A DNA stretch of 64,000 nucleotides from Poecilobothrus nobilitatus (GCA_947095535.1 OX352773.1:32261398-32325397); one strand, 5' to 3'; positions 27,878 to 41,544 are shown, counted from the first letter of the stretch. Made by a program: numbers and translations. The notes: generated from the letters alone by a model not told the origin.

Positions 27878-28676
27878 TAGAATATTTTTCAAAAAATTTT
27901 GAAATAATTTGCTTATGAGTTTCACTCTATCCGTTCGTTCGTTTGTCCATTTGCCAAACTACTACACCGTTAAACATATATCCTACACCCTTAAGTATAA
28001 TCAAATTTTAACATAGATAAGTCTCATAACAAAATGAATGTTATAGATAAACTTTTTTATTTATCCCTATCCATTACGGAGCTCAAACTTTGAAAAATCC
28101 CAATTTTTAAATGTGTATATCTCAGATTTTTCTTAACATATTATAGTTAATCAAAAAATGTCATAGAACAGTACTTTTTATAAATCAATATCAAAATTAT
28201 ACATTTTTCGTTATAGTTTACAATTTAAATTTACCGTTATGCGAAAACCAAATTTTGCAAAATATTGTTTCCTTTCATACCTCCAACAACGTTTCTAGAT
28301 GGCGCCTTGAATTTTAAGAAAAAAAGAGAAAGATCAGAAGTACGAGGTATTGAAAAGTATGTATGTTACTTCAGAAGTATGTTAAGATTGAATATATATA
28401 TATTTTTTTAGACACCTATAACTTAGATACATGTTCAAAATTTAAGATACCTGTACTTGTAACTAATTAAGGCAACTGTACAGATTTTCTCAAAGTAAGA
28501 CATAAAAATTAAAACTCCAATATTATGTTTTTACATTTGTTAACAGCTTTTCTTAATTAAAAATGGATTCGAAAAAAACTTAGAAACTTTTTGGTGCAAG
28601 TCACAATTTTAAATTGCTTTTATTGTCTTATTGAAAAATTTGCACCTTTAAAAACCTTTGGTTTACATTCTGTCTT
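27878..28676 (+). repeat. CCGT-family dispersed repeat, copy C (longest)
   Basis: At about 800 bp this is the longest copy. The head carries ATCCGTTCGTTCGTTTGTCC and ACTACACCGTTAAAC. The middle contains the TTTACCGTTATGCGAAAA block shared with copies B, D and F. The end is ACCTTTGGTTTACATTCTGT. It is the best guide to the original element. No reading frame of significance was seen. Confidence 0.72.
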
Positions 28677-29529
28677 GTTTACATTGTGTGTGTTATGCCA
28701 TGATAAAATTTTATAATGTTATCAAGTATTTTTTTTTTAATCGCTTTACGAAACGGTTTTGAAGAACCTTTTAAATAATTAAAGCGAATCTGAAGGTCAA
28801 AATGATTTTAGATTATGTATATGAACTAAATTAATAGAAAAATTATTATAATCATTTATTTTCATGAATTTGCTCAAAAGTTGTACTTGTCCTCAAACGT
28901 TTTTTTAGCGTTTCAATTTAAAAAAAAATATCTTAAACTTTTTTAAAAACCGCATTTTAAAATTATAATTTTTAAGTTAAATTTTTAATAATAATTTTCA
29001 ATATTTGCAAACTATTTGGAAATTATAGTCGTTAAGTGCAGTTCTCTGTAGAACTATTATCGTAATCCTATTAAGTTTTTCTATAAAATATTTTTGAAAT
29101 GCATTGTTAATTTTAAAGGAAATACCGTTATACAAAAGAAATAAAATAATATACGTAAGATTATAAAATATAGTTTATACAAATATGTATAACTATATAA
29201 TAATAATAAAAAAAAAAACCATAAATTATTAGTAACATATTCGTAGAATATAATAAAATAATTTACAGATCATTACAATATCATGTACAATTAAAATAAA
29301 CAATTTAAATGATAAGATATTTATTTTTTTGGTAGCATTATCTTCAATTATTTTTAACTTTTCAATTTTCATATTACAGAAATTCTTTACAAGACTATAA
29401 TGGGTAATAGACTCCTTTCAGTATTTATTTTCATTTAAAAACTTCAGATATATTTTAAACTACATTATGTATTTATATTATAATTGGGTATCTATCTAAT
29501 TCTTAGTAGTTCAAAAATTTTTATAATCT

Positions 29530-29680
29530 TGTTATATTCAATTAATATAGCAATAATTTTAAAATGAAAATGAAAAATTAAATGTTTTTCTTCTCTTATT
29601 ACAGCTAAAAGAAAATAGAATAGAATAAAAAATGAGAAGTTGCACTTTACATTCACTTTAGATTTTTCTCATTTAATTTT
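29530..29680. repeat. Left member of a direct repeat pair flanking copy D
   Basis: It begins with TTGTTATATTCAATTAATAT and continues through CTTCTCTTATTACA to CATTCACTTTAGATTTTTCT. The same series occurs at 30536-30665 in the same orientation. The first roughly 36 bases are identical; later parts carry small indels and substitutions. Confidence 0.7.
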
Positions 29681-29874
29681 TAAAGAATTGATTCTATTCT
29701 GAAAATAAAATTTTTGTTCCTTAAATATTAGAAAGACCTGGCATTAGTTTCTTATCTAAATTTATCCAAAATAATATTATTTTCATTTTTCAGTCTAATA
29801 ATATTTTTAATGCATTTATTATTGAATTCTTTGCTTTAGAGTTAGTTTATATACGGTTATGTATATTTACGTCA

Positions 29875-30440
29875 TTTAAAAAAAAGAAAAAAATTTAAAA
29901 CTTGCTTATTAGTTTCAGTTCATACGTCCTTCCGAACGTATTTTTGTCTATTTACAAAACTTCTATACTCCATTTAAAAAGAAGTAATGTCGTAAAATAA
30001 CTTTTTCATGCAGTTCTACAGCCCCTCAAAGTTTTAAAAAGTTATGATTTCAGATGTGAATACATAATATCTCAGGTTCTATTTTATATTTTTTTCAATC
30101 AAAAAACATCAGTTTACCGTTACGTGGAAAAATGTTTTTGCAAGGTTTTGCTTCTTCCGGAACGCTTTTTGTTAGGATCTTGAAATTTTCAGGAAAGAAA
30201 GGTCTTTTGGAATTAGTATAACAGAAATTATGTCAGAAAATTCTTTTACCAGCAACCCTACTTTAAGAGCTACATTTAGAGGTCAAAAATTGAAAATTTG
30301 CTATTTTCAAACACTTAGTATAAATTTTTTCAAGGTAAAGCGTAAATATTAAAACTTTAACATTATATTTTTACATGTGTTAAAATCGTACCTTAATTAT
30401 ATAGACTTCCCTTAAAATTAAAGAAACTGTCGCTTGAGTT
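29875..30440 (+). repeat. CCGT-family dispersed repeat, copy D (3' truncated)
   Basis: The head is degenerate (GTCCTTCCGAACG, then TTTACAAAACTTCTATACTC). The internal TACAGCCCCTCAAAG motif and the TTTACCGTTACGTGGAAAAA block follow. The family end (GGTTTACATTCTGTC) is missing. The copy lies between two direct repeats of about 130-150 bp at 29530-29680 and 30536-30665. Confidence 0.62.
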
Positions 30441-30535
30441 TACACAATTTTTCTTACATATAAAATTGCCCTTAATCTGCCTTTAAATCGCCTTGTTTTA
30501 ATATTATGATACTACAAATTTACCTCTAAAAAATG

Positions 30536-30665
30536 TTGTTATATTCAATTAATATAGCAATAATTTTAAAATCAAAATGAAAAATGAAACATTTTTCTTC
30601 TCTTATTACACCTAAAGGAAGAAGACTTTGCATTCACTTTAGATTTTTCTTGTTCTTAAAATTTT
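30536..30665. repeat. Right member of a direct repeat pair flanking copy D
   Basis: This is the direct counterpart of 29530-29680, offset by about 1007 bp. It is somewhat shorter because of internal deletions after CTTCTCTTATTACA. The sequence beyond the shared block differs between the two members, so this is not simply a longer 1-kb tandem duplication. Confidence 0.7.
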
Positions 30666-31964
30666 TCTAAATAAATTAACAAAAACCGCAATCAAAATAT
30701 TGCCCTTGAAAGACAAAATTAAAATCATTATCTAGAATCTAATGTACTAAAAATTGAGATATTAGGTACCTATATTATGTAATTAATATAAAACTTTCAA
30801 ACCAGAGAAGCAACTACTTAAAAATATAAAGAAAAATTAAATAAATTAGTGTAAGATTCATTCCGTGATGAATTATTCATCCACACTCAATTCATTTAAA
30901 TGGTAACGGCAAATGTCTATTGTAAGAAGTTTAATTATCAACTAAATTTTTGAATGTAGAATAACGTAAATAACATAATCATTATACTATAGTCTGCAAT
31001 CTTCATTATCGAAATCTAACTAAATTAGTTTCTTTTCAAAATAGAGCTTAAGATATAAAACTGTTAAGCGGAACTAAACTTAAGATATTTATAATTTTAA
31101 TCCCTATACAACCGCGAATTGAAATATTTCGGTTTTTTTTTTTCGTTTAATAAATTAAATTTAAAGTAATATTTAAAATATTCTGTTTCTTAATTTATTA
31201 AAAAATTTAATGAGCATTTTTAATTTACTATATATATATATGTTTACATTTTATATACCCAAAGACTGTATACAAACGCTTAAGTTTTTGGATGCAACCA
31301 TTAAATTCTCATCATAATCAAAATAATGTATGAACTATATAACTATAAACATCTACCTGCTTATATACATTAGAAACATATAAAACATATTATATAGTAA
31401 AACATATTATATAATATATATTTATACATAATTATTATATACATGCATATAAAATAAATGCATGTAATTAGTATATACTTCTCTATAGGTGTATACACTA
31501 ACTGTTAAATACCTAAGTACATAACTAAATTAAATGAGGGATGAAAAAAAAAATTAAAATAAAAACAGAAAAATTATTTAATTTGATTTTCCACATTTAT
31601 ATTCCCCATTCCTGTTTCAGTTTGTTTTTTTTTTTTTTTTGTTTATTTTTGTATGGGTTGAAAATTTCATATTTTTTTCAGAGGAAAATTTTAAAGAGTA
31701 CATCATAAAAAAAAATCCCCAATTCCCTAAACTATTTATGATTTTTTTAAAGATTTTATATTTTCTATTCTCTTCGAACCCCTTTAATCTGATAAATGTA
31801 CTACATATTATCATACAGTATTGTACAAAATAAGTGGACCAATATTAATATAATTTAACAGTTAACTTTGTAGGAATTATTTTGTTTGAGTTTATAAAGA
31901 AATTTCTTAAGGTATTTATATGAAAGTCCATAAAAATTGTAAAATTTTAAAAACTAAAAAAAAC

Positions 31965-32075
31965 CCTGATATTTTTAGATTGAAAAAATATTAAGTAGAA
32001 CCTAAGATATTATGTATTCACATCTGAAATCATGACTTTTTAAAACTTTGAGGGGCTGTAGAACTGCATGAAAAA
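31965..32075 (-). repeat. CCGT-family internal fragment joined to copy E
   Basis: Read on the minus strand, this matches the inside of copy D (about 30000-30110) almost perfectly over some 75 bases, including GCAGTTCTACAGCCCCTCAA and GATTTCAGATGTGAATACAT. It abuts the end of copy E at 32076. The similarity to D is higher than between most family members, pointing to a shared recent origin. Confidence 0.65.
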
Positions 32076-32604
32076 CAATGTAGAATGTAAACCAACGGTT
32101 TCTAAAGGCGCACATTTCCAAAAGACAATGCAAACTGTTTAGAATTGTGCCTCTGCACTAAAATTTAAAAATTTCAAATATGTAAAAAGAAATAATGTAA
32201 AAATAGGAGTTTTTTGTAATTTTGAGGGGCTGTAGGTCCGGAACTCTATATAACTAACAAAAATATATTACTATTTCTGTGTTGCTGAAGAAAAATTTGT
32301 TCAGGTGCCTAAGTTACTGACAGGTGTCTAAAAATAACAAATTTTGAATTTTATACACATTTAAAAGTAGGGCTTTTTCAAAGTTTGAGGTGCTGTAATT
32401 CCGTAATGGATGGGGCTATATGAAAAAGTTGTTCTACAAAATTATTTTTTTTTATGAGACCTTTCCATATAGTTAAAATTTCATTTCGCTATCCTTAACG
32501 GTGTACTTTTGAACTTTTGAACTTTTGTAAACAGACAGACGGACGAACGGACAAAGTGAAACTATTAGGTACATTTTTTCAATTTTTTTTTTGGAAATGT
32601 GCTA
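32076..32604 (-). repeat. CCGT-family dispersed repeat, copy E (reverse orientation)
   Basis: On the minus strand it starts TAGCACATTTCCAAAAA, carries CTTTGTCCGTTCGTCCGTCT, both internal ACAGC(A/C)CCTCAAA motifs, and ends in ACCGTTGGTTTACATTC. It is a well preserved short form comparable to copy A and the only main copy in reverse orientation. Confidence 0.75.
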
Positions 32605-33450
32605 AAAATCAAATAAAGACACAAGGTTATACGGTCAAATTTTTGCCTAAATTTCCTATTTAGGAAGAAAAAGACATATTTTCTATCAAATTTAATCAGC
32701 GCCTAGAATTTTCTGTTTTATAATTCAGACGTTAATTTTATGTTCAATTTTCTACATCAAAATCAGGGACTTAAAACACTTAAAACCCACAGTTTCTGTT
32801 CGTTCATTTATAGCGGCTATATAAAATTTAGAAAATGGACATATTTTTTTTTTTTCTGAAAGATTATAAAATTAATTAAAATGATGTCGAATAACAATAA
32901 AAATTTAATATTTAATTATACAAAAGTTACAAAAGCCTAGTAATCAACGGCTTAATTAAATTAATGCTTGCAGAAACAGAACCTTCGTCAAATATGAATA
33001 ATAAACGACTTAATAAATGCAGAATGCTTCTTAAAGGAATGGGAAGGAAAAAGAAAAAAAAAAAATTATAATATTAAAAAAAAAAAAAAGGATATGTTAT
33101 TTGTCTCTAGACTAGTATCCTGCACTGTTCAACACTTAAAATAGTTCTGAATACTAATGAAAATATGAATAAAAAAAAATATGAAATGATGAGTTGGTTT
33201 GCAATTTTAAAGTTAAGATCATATATAGTAATGTTGGCAAATGTTTAATAGACATTTTAATATTGTATTAAAAATGATTTTTTACCTTAATTTTAATTTA
33301 CCTAAAGGGATAGGTAAATAATTCATTATCCCCGTAAACGATAAAAAAAAATCGTTCATTTTTAAATAACTGTAAATATTAAGAGGTAAAAATAAAACTG
33401 AAATTTTGAATTATTAATTAAAATAATAATAATTTTATAATTATATTACT

Positions 33451-33474
33451 ATATATATATATATATATATATAT
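33451..33474. repeat. (AT)n microsatellite
   Basis: About 12 uninterrupted AT units. Confidence 0.93.
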
Positions 33475-34202
33475 TTTTATACATTTTAAAAATATGATAG
33501 AAAGGGTATCATATTTCAAGAATTTAAGAAAGGTTAAAATTCAATTCAATATTAAAATGATTCATTCCCTTGACATAATTTTAGAAGATAATGATTTATT
33601 TTTTTTTTGTTTTTCATTTTTATCTTGTTGTGTTTAATGAACTTCTCAATTTAATTTTAATTTAAAGTAAATAAACGATACTTTAAGATAAATATTTAAT
33701 TTTTATATTTAAATTATTGTACAAAATTTATTAAATTTTTTTTAATAATCAGTTTTCTTAGAATTGATTTAAATTTAAATATTACAAAATATACGAAAAA
33801 CGAGAAATATCATACTATACTGCTTGGAGATTTTGTATTAATAAAGTTTATGAAAGTAAAAAATATTATTTATAGATGTACTTTATTTTGTACTACTTTT
33901 GAGATACAGATTATTCAGATACTGAGAATAATATTAATAAAATCCCCATATTAACCTTTTTAGTTGTCTTGTTTTTTTTTTTTTTAAATAAATATTTAAA
34001 ATGTCTTTAATAAATAATTGTGAATAATTAATAAAAGTAATTGAAAATTTTTATGTAAACTTATATTATAAATTGAGGTCTTTTTAGACATCTTTTCAAA
34101 AAATTTGCAAGTAAAATAAAAGATTGTGGAACAAAAACAAATTAAAATCGATTTAAATTAACGAGAGACGGTTGCAAACATCGAAAATCACTCAAAGCAA
34201 TT

Positions 34203-34243
34203 GCATGAGATTCCTTTGAGTATTAGAGTTGAACTTTAACCAA
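34203..34243 (+). repeat. Short match to the 5' edge of the retrotransposon relic
   Basis: TTGCATGAGATTCCTTTGAG and the following GTTGAACTTTAACCAA resemble 57314-57353 (TTGTATGAAATTCCTCTGGG, then GTTCAACTTTAACCAA). It may be a fragment of the same dispersed element. The match is only about 40 bases. Confidence 0.4.
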
Positions 34244-34803
34244 CGAATATAAAGGAGTATATTATTAGGTTTTAGGGAGTTTTTGGGAAGAGGGTTTTTA
34301 TAAAACGATCACATGTTAAATCATACACAATAATATCATATTATGATTATTGTCGTCAAAATTATGGTATTTGTTTTTTTTTTTTGCCATAAAGAAATTT
34401 ATGCAAAAGTATATAAAACTCTTTGGTAAATTTTATGGAATACCCCATTCAGTTAAGAAGATACTTTTATATATCTACATAAAAGATATACGAGTATTAT
34501 AACGTTTGTATTTCATCTGATCTTTAAAAAATTTACCCAGCTAGTACAGAAATGAGAGGATATACTCTAATACTCTTTCTTTATTTTTTAACTTATGTAA
34601 CTTCCAAACTTTTGCAAAATATTTAATTTCTATCCATTGAGATTTTGATATTCAAAAAAAAAAAACTGTAGAACGTTGTTATAAGCATTTCCGTATACAA
34701 TAGATTGTATAGGGTTGTAATTATAATGTAAACAAATTCACAAAGAGATGGACGATTTAAGTGTAATTAATTAGAACAAAATTTTTGGCTTTAGAGAAGA
34801 AAT

Positions 34804-34852
34804 CATGTAAAGCTAAACTAAAGTAAAATTCTCATGTAAAGCTAAACTAAAG
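34804..34852. repeat. Short tandem duplication
   Basis: CATGTAAAGCTAAACTAAAG occurs twice with a few bases between the copies. Confidence 0.8.
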
Positions 34853-37093
34853 ATGTAAAATTTTAAAAGTTAAAGTTGTTTTGTAAGAAATTGATTATGA
34901 ATTGTGGCTATTTACTTTACAGGATACTTAATTTATTAAAGTCAAAAATAAGGCCACGTTTAATGAATCAATAATTTTAATTTATACGAGTAATAAATAA
35001 TGGGCATTAAAATTATTACATTTTAAACACAATAATTAAATTTTTTTCCTGCTAATTAATCGAATATTTCAAAACTTCATTTTGTTACTAGTTGTAGTTA
35101 TATATTTTTGGAGAGTTTTGGACATTAATTTAAAAAGTTCTCAAATACTAATTTTTACTTTTAAATAAGTAAAATTAAAATGTATTATGTTAGTAATGAC
35201 ATTTAAAAATTTATAAAAGACATTTAATTTCCGTTATCATTGTTATTTAAATAGGTATGTACCAACTTTAAAATAAAATATTAATAAAAATACTGCTTCC
35301 GCTAGAATGAAAGAAAACCTCCTAAAATTATGCAAAAATAGTTTTTATTTTATATTTTAATCTGCATCATCGACATTTTACAAGAAAGTTTTTTTTTTTT
35401 AATGTAGGTAGGTACTAAAAATATTTTGTTAATTCCAATTAAAAGTAAAATCGAAAATTGCTACAAAAGCAATCAAAAATATTGCTATATGGTGGATTTT
35501 TTCAAGATTAATATCTATTATTGCATGGTAATAAAAATTGCAGTTAAAAGTTTCCGAAAATAAAGTACCCAAAATATCTATCTATTAAAAGTGAAAAGCC
35601 CCCACGCTACAATTTATAATAACGATGCTCTCAATAATAGTTTGAACCAATAAAGAATAAAATTACAAAAAAAAAAAAGAAAAAAACAATAAAAAACCAA
35701 TATAGTACTTTTGAACTGAATTGTGTAGACTTTAGTAGACTTAAGGTTTAATACTACAAATAAGTACATAATATCTTATGATATAAATCATGACAATCAA
35801 AAATACTGTTATCTTTTTTTTCTTTGTTTTTTTTTTTTTTGTTATTTATATAAAAGTGGAAAAATGTACTAAAACAGTATTCGCCGTCATTTTTCTCTCT
35901 TATTTTTTCAATATAGAATGATATACTCGTATTTTTTATGTCATACATGAAAATAAAGATGTTTGTATTGTGTACACACCCTCATATAGAAATATAAAAT
36001 AACTGTACAGGAAAGGTTATTTGTTGCTATACTCTTTTTTTTTTTACTGTTTTTTTTTTTATTGTTTTTGTTGATTTTGATTCTATAATAATCCCATTGG
36101 GGAAAATGAAAAGAAGCTTTTCATTTGATGAGACGAATAATTAGATTTTCACAATTATGGCGGACGGAACAAGTAAAAAAATCAAATTTTTTTCTTCTGT
36201 TGGGGGAAAACATTTTTTTTTTGTTTTTATTTTGTATTCCTGATAATGTTTTCCTAATCTCTAAATAGACGCACACGTATACACTTGGAATATGTGAAAA
36301 TGTACAATAGTGTACAAAATAATATAATATATCTCGTATATCTATCTTTAAAATATAATTATGTGGATTCATTATATTTTTAGGTGATAATAATTTTTTA
36401 ATAGCTATTATAAAACTCTCTAAATACTTTCAACTCAGAAATAATACATGCAAATATAATGTATAAAATGTTTACATAAGAACTTTGAATATTTTAATAT
36501 CCGCGGTTTATGGGGACAATTTCAAAATCTCAAAAAAATTTTATAATTTTTATTTAGTGTTAAAACAATTTTTTTTTTTAGATAATTTCAACTATTAAAC
36601 TTAGTTTTCATAACATGATCATTATTTTGCACACTACTGTACATACTATATATAAAAATGTACGTACCTACCTATATGTTAATGGGATTTTCTTATCTAT
36701 TTATTTATATTGACAGCGTGTTATGTGGCTTTTTTTCGACTGGCAAAGGTATAAAAATTTATAACAAAAAAAAAAAAAAATAATAACAACAAGTCTGAAG
36801 TGAAAAAAAAGGTGGTGAAAAAAAGGTGGCTGTTAGTAGCATTCAATATTGTATACTATCCCGTTTTCTTCCTTATATTTTAAAAATAATTTTTATCTAT
36901 TTCTTTATTCTTCTGGTGTATGAGAATGATAAGCAAAATGATGTTGCACACAAGATAAGGTTTAAAACATAAAAATTTGCTTCATTTAGCTTTTTTTTTT
37001 CCTATATATATATATATATGTATTTAAAAAGAGTCCTAAGGGAACATTCTCAGTTAAAACAGAGAATTACAAAATGAAGCTAAAAAGTAGAAA

Positions 37094-37116
37094 AAGAAGA
37101 AGAAGAAGAAGAAGAA
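37094..37116. repeat. (AGA)n microsatellite
   Basis: About seven AGA/GAA units preceded by an A-rich stretch. Confidence 0.9.
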
Positions 37117-38034
37117 TAAAATAATGTTAAAGGGAAATAAATATCACGTATTAAAGCAATCGAGCCTGGAATTATCCATTCGGTATTTTTTTTTTTTTTT
37201 TTTTGTTCTTTATTTGACTCCATCTCATATAAATATCAGATTATCTTTTAAAAAGATTTTGTAATGAAAGTAAAACTGAATTGCTAAAGGAATGAGTAAA
37301 GGATAAATGAATGAGGGAATATTACTGTTGTTTTTATATCTGTAAATGTATATATATTTTATGTATATGTATATATATTATAATTTTAATACATTTAATT
37401 TGATTTTATATGGTAATACGGTTGATGGTTTTGATTTCGTTTACGAGTCTATTCCTAATCTTTTTTTTTTTTTTTTATTTCCTAGAATAAAGAAAAGGAA
37501 TTTCTTCCGGATTTTGGGAAATATTAAAATATATCTACATATATTATAATTTATACCTAATATAGTAACTATATAATATAAATTTTTTTTCTTTTGTAAT
37601 TTACAATAAATTATTTAATCAACATACGAATTACATGAAGATATTATGTAAAGAAGTTTATTCATATAGGGTATTTATATATTTATAATATTCACATATT
37701 TAATATCTAATTTATGTATTTTCTTAGAGATATATAATAATATAATATAAGAAAAATAATTAATATAATTTAAGGTATAGAATATTAAATAAAAATATAT
37801 GAATGAAAAATATATTGTATAAATATTATAGTATAAGCTCGATTATAATCAAGAATTAAAATTCTAAAAATTTTAATATTTTTCAATTTTAAGTCCCTTG
37901 AGCTTTACAATTTTTTATGTTATATCGAATATTATTTCTGTACGATAAATTTGTAAGTCGTACAACTCATAAGAAGCAAGAAAAAGGAAAAAAAAAATAT
38001 TTTATCAAAATTGTATTTGATTAAAAATAAAAAT

Positions 38035-38110
38035 TTATTCTACCCATATATTCGTTTATCATTTGTACCATTATTGTCTATCTATACAAAACTTCTGTGC
38101 GTAATATAAT
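38035..38110 (+). repeat. Possible CCGT-family head fragment
   Basis: A short stretch with ATATTCGTTTATC, TCTATCTATACAAAACTTCT and GTGCG resembles the family head in order and spacing, but is degenerate and has no following family sequence. Weak call. Confidence 0.3.
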
Positions 38111-38829
38111 AGATTTGTATAATATATTATTATCTTTGTTTCTTAATCATTTTGAAATCGAAAGACTGACTATTAAAATATTTAAAATTATACATAATAA
38201 TTACTTACTATTAGTTCAACGTTTATTAAAATAGCAGACCCTTATTAACAATTTTCATTACGACAGTAAAATTAAGTTTTTTTCATAATATAGGTACACC
38301 ACAATATTCTCCTAAAGATTTAAATAAGCCTATAATTCTAGAATCAAAATAAATAAATTGTGAGGATTTATTTATTATGATTATTTATTATTTCATTACT
38401 TAGTTCGATTTCGATTAAAAAATACTATTAAATAATAAAAACAATCTAAACTTACAGGTTGAGAATTATAGAAATGGCTCTGAATAGTAAGAAGGAAAAT
38501 ATTCAAAGAAAGGATTTAAAAATTTGGAGAACATGAATATATTGAAATACGTATGGCTAAAAATGAATTGAACAAATATACAAACACGTAACTATGTGAT
38601 ATGCCACTAAATAGTGTAGCAATCTATCCAAATTTTCTTGCAAAAAATTTATTAAAGCTATCAATACTCAAAAGTGAGTGTGGACTAAAAAAGAAAATTC
38701 TTGCAATTTAATAATGTGTACATTGTGTTAGAATAGAACTACATACACTTATAATACGATACATACCAACACATTATGATTGCTATTTCCAAACATAACA
38801 ATATTTTTGCTATTATTTTTTTTATTGAT

Positions 38830-39130
38830 GATGGCTTAAGCTAACGCTTCAGTGATCAGTAGAATCTAAGCAGAGTATCTTCAAAACGAATGAGAACCTA
38901 TTCGGCCAGGATTAATGTTAAGTTCCCTATAGATTTATACCACAATGATATTCTGATAGTAGAAGCTTTGAAAGTTTCTCCGATCCATATCCACGGCATT
39001 TTTCTGGCTCCAGTTTCACGCTTTCTTTCGCCTGATTTCTTCTGAAAAATCTGCAGTTTATATCCACATTCATACCTTATCTTTTCTACAAAAATTGAAG
39101 GATACAATTAATTAAAAATATTTGATGCCA
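38830..39130. other. GC-richer island with a short minus-strand ORF, unidentified
   Basis: This stretch is visibly richer in G and C and free of homopolymers compared with its flanks. The minus strand holds a 69-codon ORF (38898-39107) containing KSGERKRETGARKMPWIW. I recognise no domain. It could be a decayed transposon piece or an isolated exon; no convincing splice sites frame it. Confidence 0.25.
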
Positions 39131-39879
39131 TGATGATACTACTCTGACGAAATTTAAAAAAAAATTTGTCCGATCCATGTTTTTCTTGTTCCTACTCCTA
39201 GTAGAAATATTTTTCCGTAATCGAGTTTTATGGATCTTTTTTTCCGTATCAAATATCTACATACTCATTTAATACAGAAAACCTCTAACAAAACTGTTTT
39301 CCATAAATATTTAATCATAACTTTTTATTTATTTTTATTTACTTTATATGCACTGAAGAGGAGACCTGAAAAATAAACTTTATTATGTGAGACTATTTTT
39401 AGACCTAAATAGAAAGACTCATATGAACAAATAAATTTAATAAACTCTTTTAAATTAACTCTTTTGACAAAGTTGTGCATAGTACACTTCATTTTTGGCT
39501 GAAACCACTTAATTCAATTCTTCTTCTTCTTCAAATACCCTATACAGCCCTTAGTGATATTACTATTCTTAGATACATCTATTAAAAAATCTTAACATAT
39601 TATATTAAATAATAATTCCATTAAAAGGTTTAAAACATAATTGCCCATATTAGGATTAAACCATTCATTGTAAATCATTATAAATTAAATCTACATTAAA
39701 ATTTTTATATAGAGACATATAAAAATCTACATGGGTCACATTTTTAAATGATCTTCAATATGTGCAATAAAGTATAAAAAAAATGAATTGTTAATTTCAA
39801 AAGGTTCTTACAGATGTTTAAAAGAAGTAAAAATCGAATTTCAATTAAGTTCAAGCGTTTACTAATAATTCTGTGTTTT

Positions 39880-39922
39880 TATGTTGCCGTCTTAAATATA
39901 ATTAATATGTTGCCGTCTTAAA
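39880..39922. repeat. Short tandem duplication
   Basis: ATGTTGCCGTCTTAAAT occurs twice, separated by ATAATTAAT. Confidence 0.85.
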
Positions 39923-41124
39923 TAAAACAAAACTTCCGTTTAAATTTTAAAATTTTATTATTTCATATATTACTTAAAAAAAAATATTTTTAAAATAAAA
40001 TAAAATTTAATATTTGCATAAAATTACTTTAAAAAATTCACTTCCCTTTCTTAATTTTAAAATACATATTTCGAATTTAAAAGAAAATTATTTAGGTCAG
40101 TAGTGCGGAACAGCATTACTAAGTATTTCATTATGAATTGAAAACTCTTCCAAGTACAAAAAAAAAAAAAAAACAAAAACATTCTATACAAAATTATTTT
40201 GAATTTTTTTCGCATTTTTTCTTTTTCTTTTTATATTTTCTTTGAATTATTTAATTAGCATCCCCTAGTTAGCAATTAACCCATAGAGTTAGACTATAAA
40301 ACAAAACAATTGAAGGACGATATAAAAAAAAAAAACAACAGGAGTATAGGGAATGAATTTTATAACAACAGAAAAAACAACAATGAAAATTAAAATGGGT
40401 TTAAAAAATAAAAAAGTACTTTTTAGTACTTTTTAATTTGGTTTTTGTTTTATTTTTATTTTTTTAGTACAATTTTAATATTCAAATGAAATGTAGACAA
40501 TAAATTTTACTTTTTATTTTTACTAATCTTTTTTTTTTTATTTAATTATTGTTGTTTTTTATTTCTTATAAATTAAAATATTTATATTTCAAAGAAAATT
40601 GGTTGAAAGTATCATAGGTTGGGTTAAAGTTAAATTAAATTTTATACAAATTTAAGATTATATATAGTACTAACATTTGTGCATTTTCAATCTAAAAATA
40701 TTTTAACAATAATGAATATAAGCAGAATGCTGAGAGAATAGAAAATATAATATTTAGTCAATAGTCCATTTTTATTCACTTAAAATCATCTACTCATAGC
40801 TGAAAGAATTTTAAGAATGAATTAGATATAGATAATGAATAAAGAAATAAAAGTATACAAAGTTCTTGAAAATCTACTAGAAACAGACTTTAAACAAAAG
40901 GTATAGTTGCTATCCCAATAGGGTACTTGAGACTAGATTTTATTTTATTTATCCTTTTATATTTTAATTTTTTTGCTGATGATTTGCTATATAACTTTTT
41001 CTATAGCTAAAATCAGTTATAATAACGGGTTCATTCGAATACTCCATTTTTTTGTTAGTCTACTATATCGTTACTATTAGAACTAACTAAATTTATTTTT
41101 TGTTTTTTGCAGTTGTGCATTTGT

Positions 41125-41147
41125 CTATATATATATATATATATATA
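41125..41147. repeat. (AT)n microsatellite
   Basis: About 11 AT units, followed by further TATCTATCT-like repeats up to about 41185. Confidence 0.9.
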
Positions 41148-41544
41148 GATATATTGTATCTATCTCTATATAATAGAAATAGATAGAACGTACCATCCTT
41201 TTAAGAAAGTTTTCATTTAACTTAGAAATTTCTGGTTTTTTTTTTATTTTTAATGCATAAAATTTACCTTTTTTGTAATCATTGTTTTATTCAGTCACTC
41301 ATTCTGCAATCGTTGAATAAATTCCTGTATTTTAAAAGGGGGAAATAATGAATCCTTACAGGAAATTATAACTAATATTTAAAAAAAATGGAAAATCAGA
41401 AATGAATGAAAAATCAGAAAAAAAAATTTATTTTAATATATTATTTGGAATATTTCGCTTTTTGTTCTGATACACAAAGAGCAGAATTTTGTTATTCACT
41501 TTAAACTTTTAATAGTGTAATAAACTGTTAGTCCCATCAAAAAT

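Larger units (their letters stand above)
32605..41544. other. AT-rich non-coding DNA
   Basis: Microsatellites and small duplications listed separately, plus the island at 38.8-39.1 kb. No exon with acceptable splice sites seen. If the upstream exons of the Ig gene are beyond the window, this is its intron. Confidence 0.65.
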
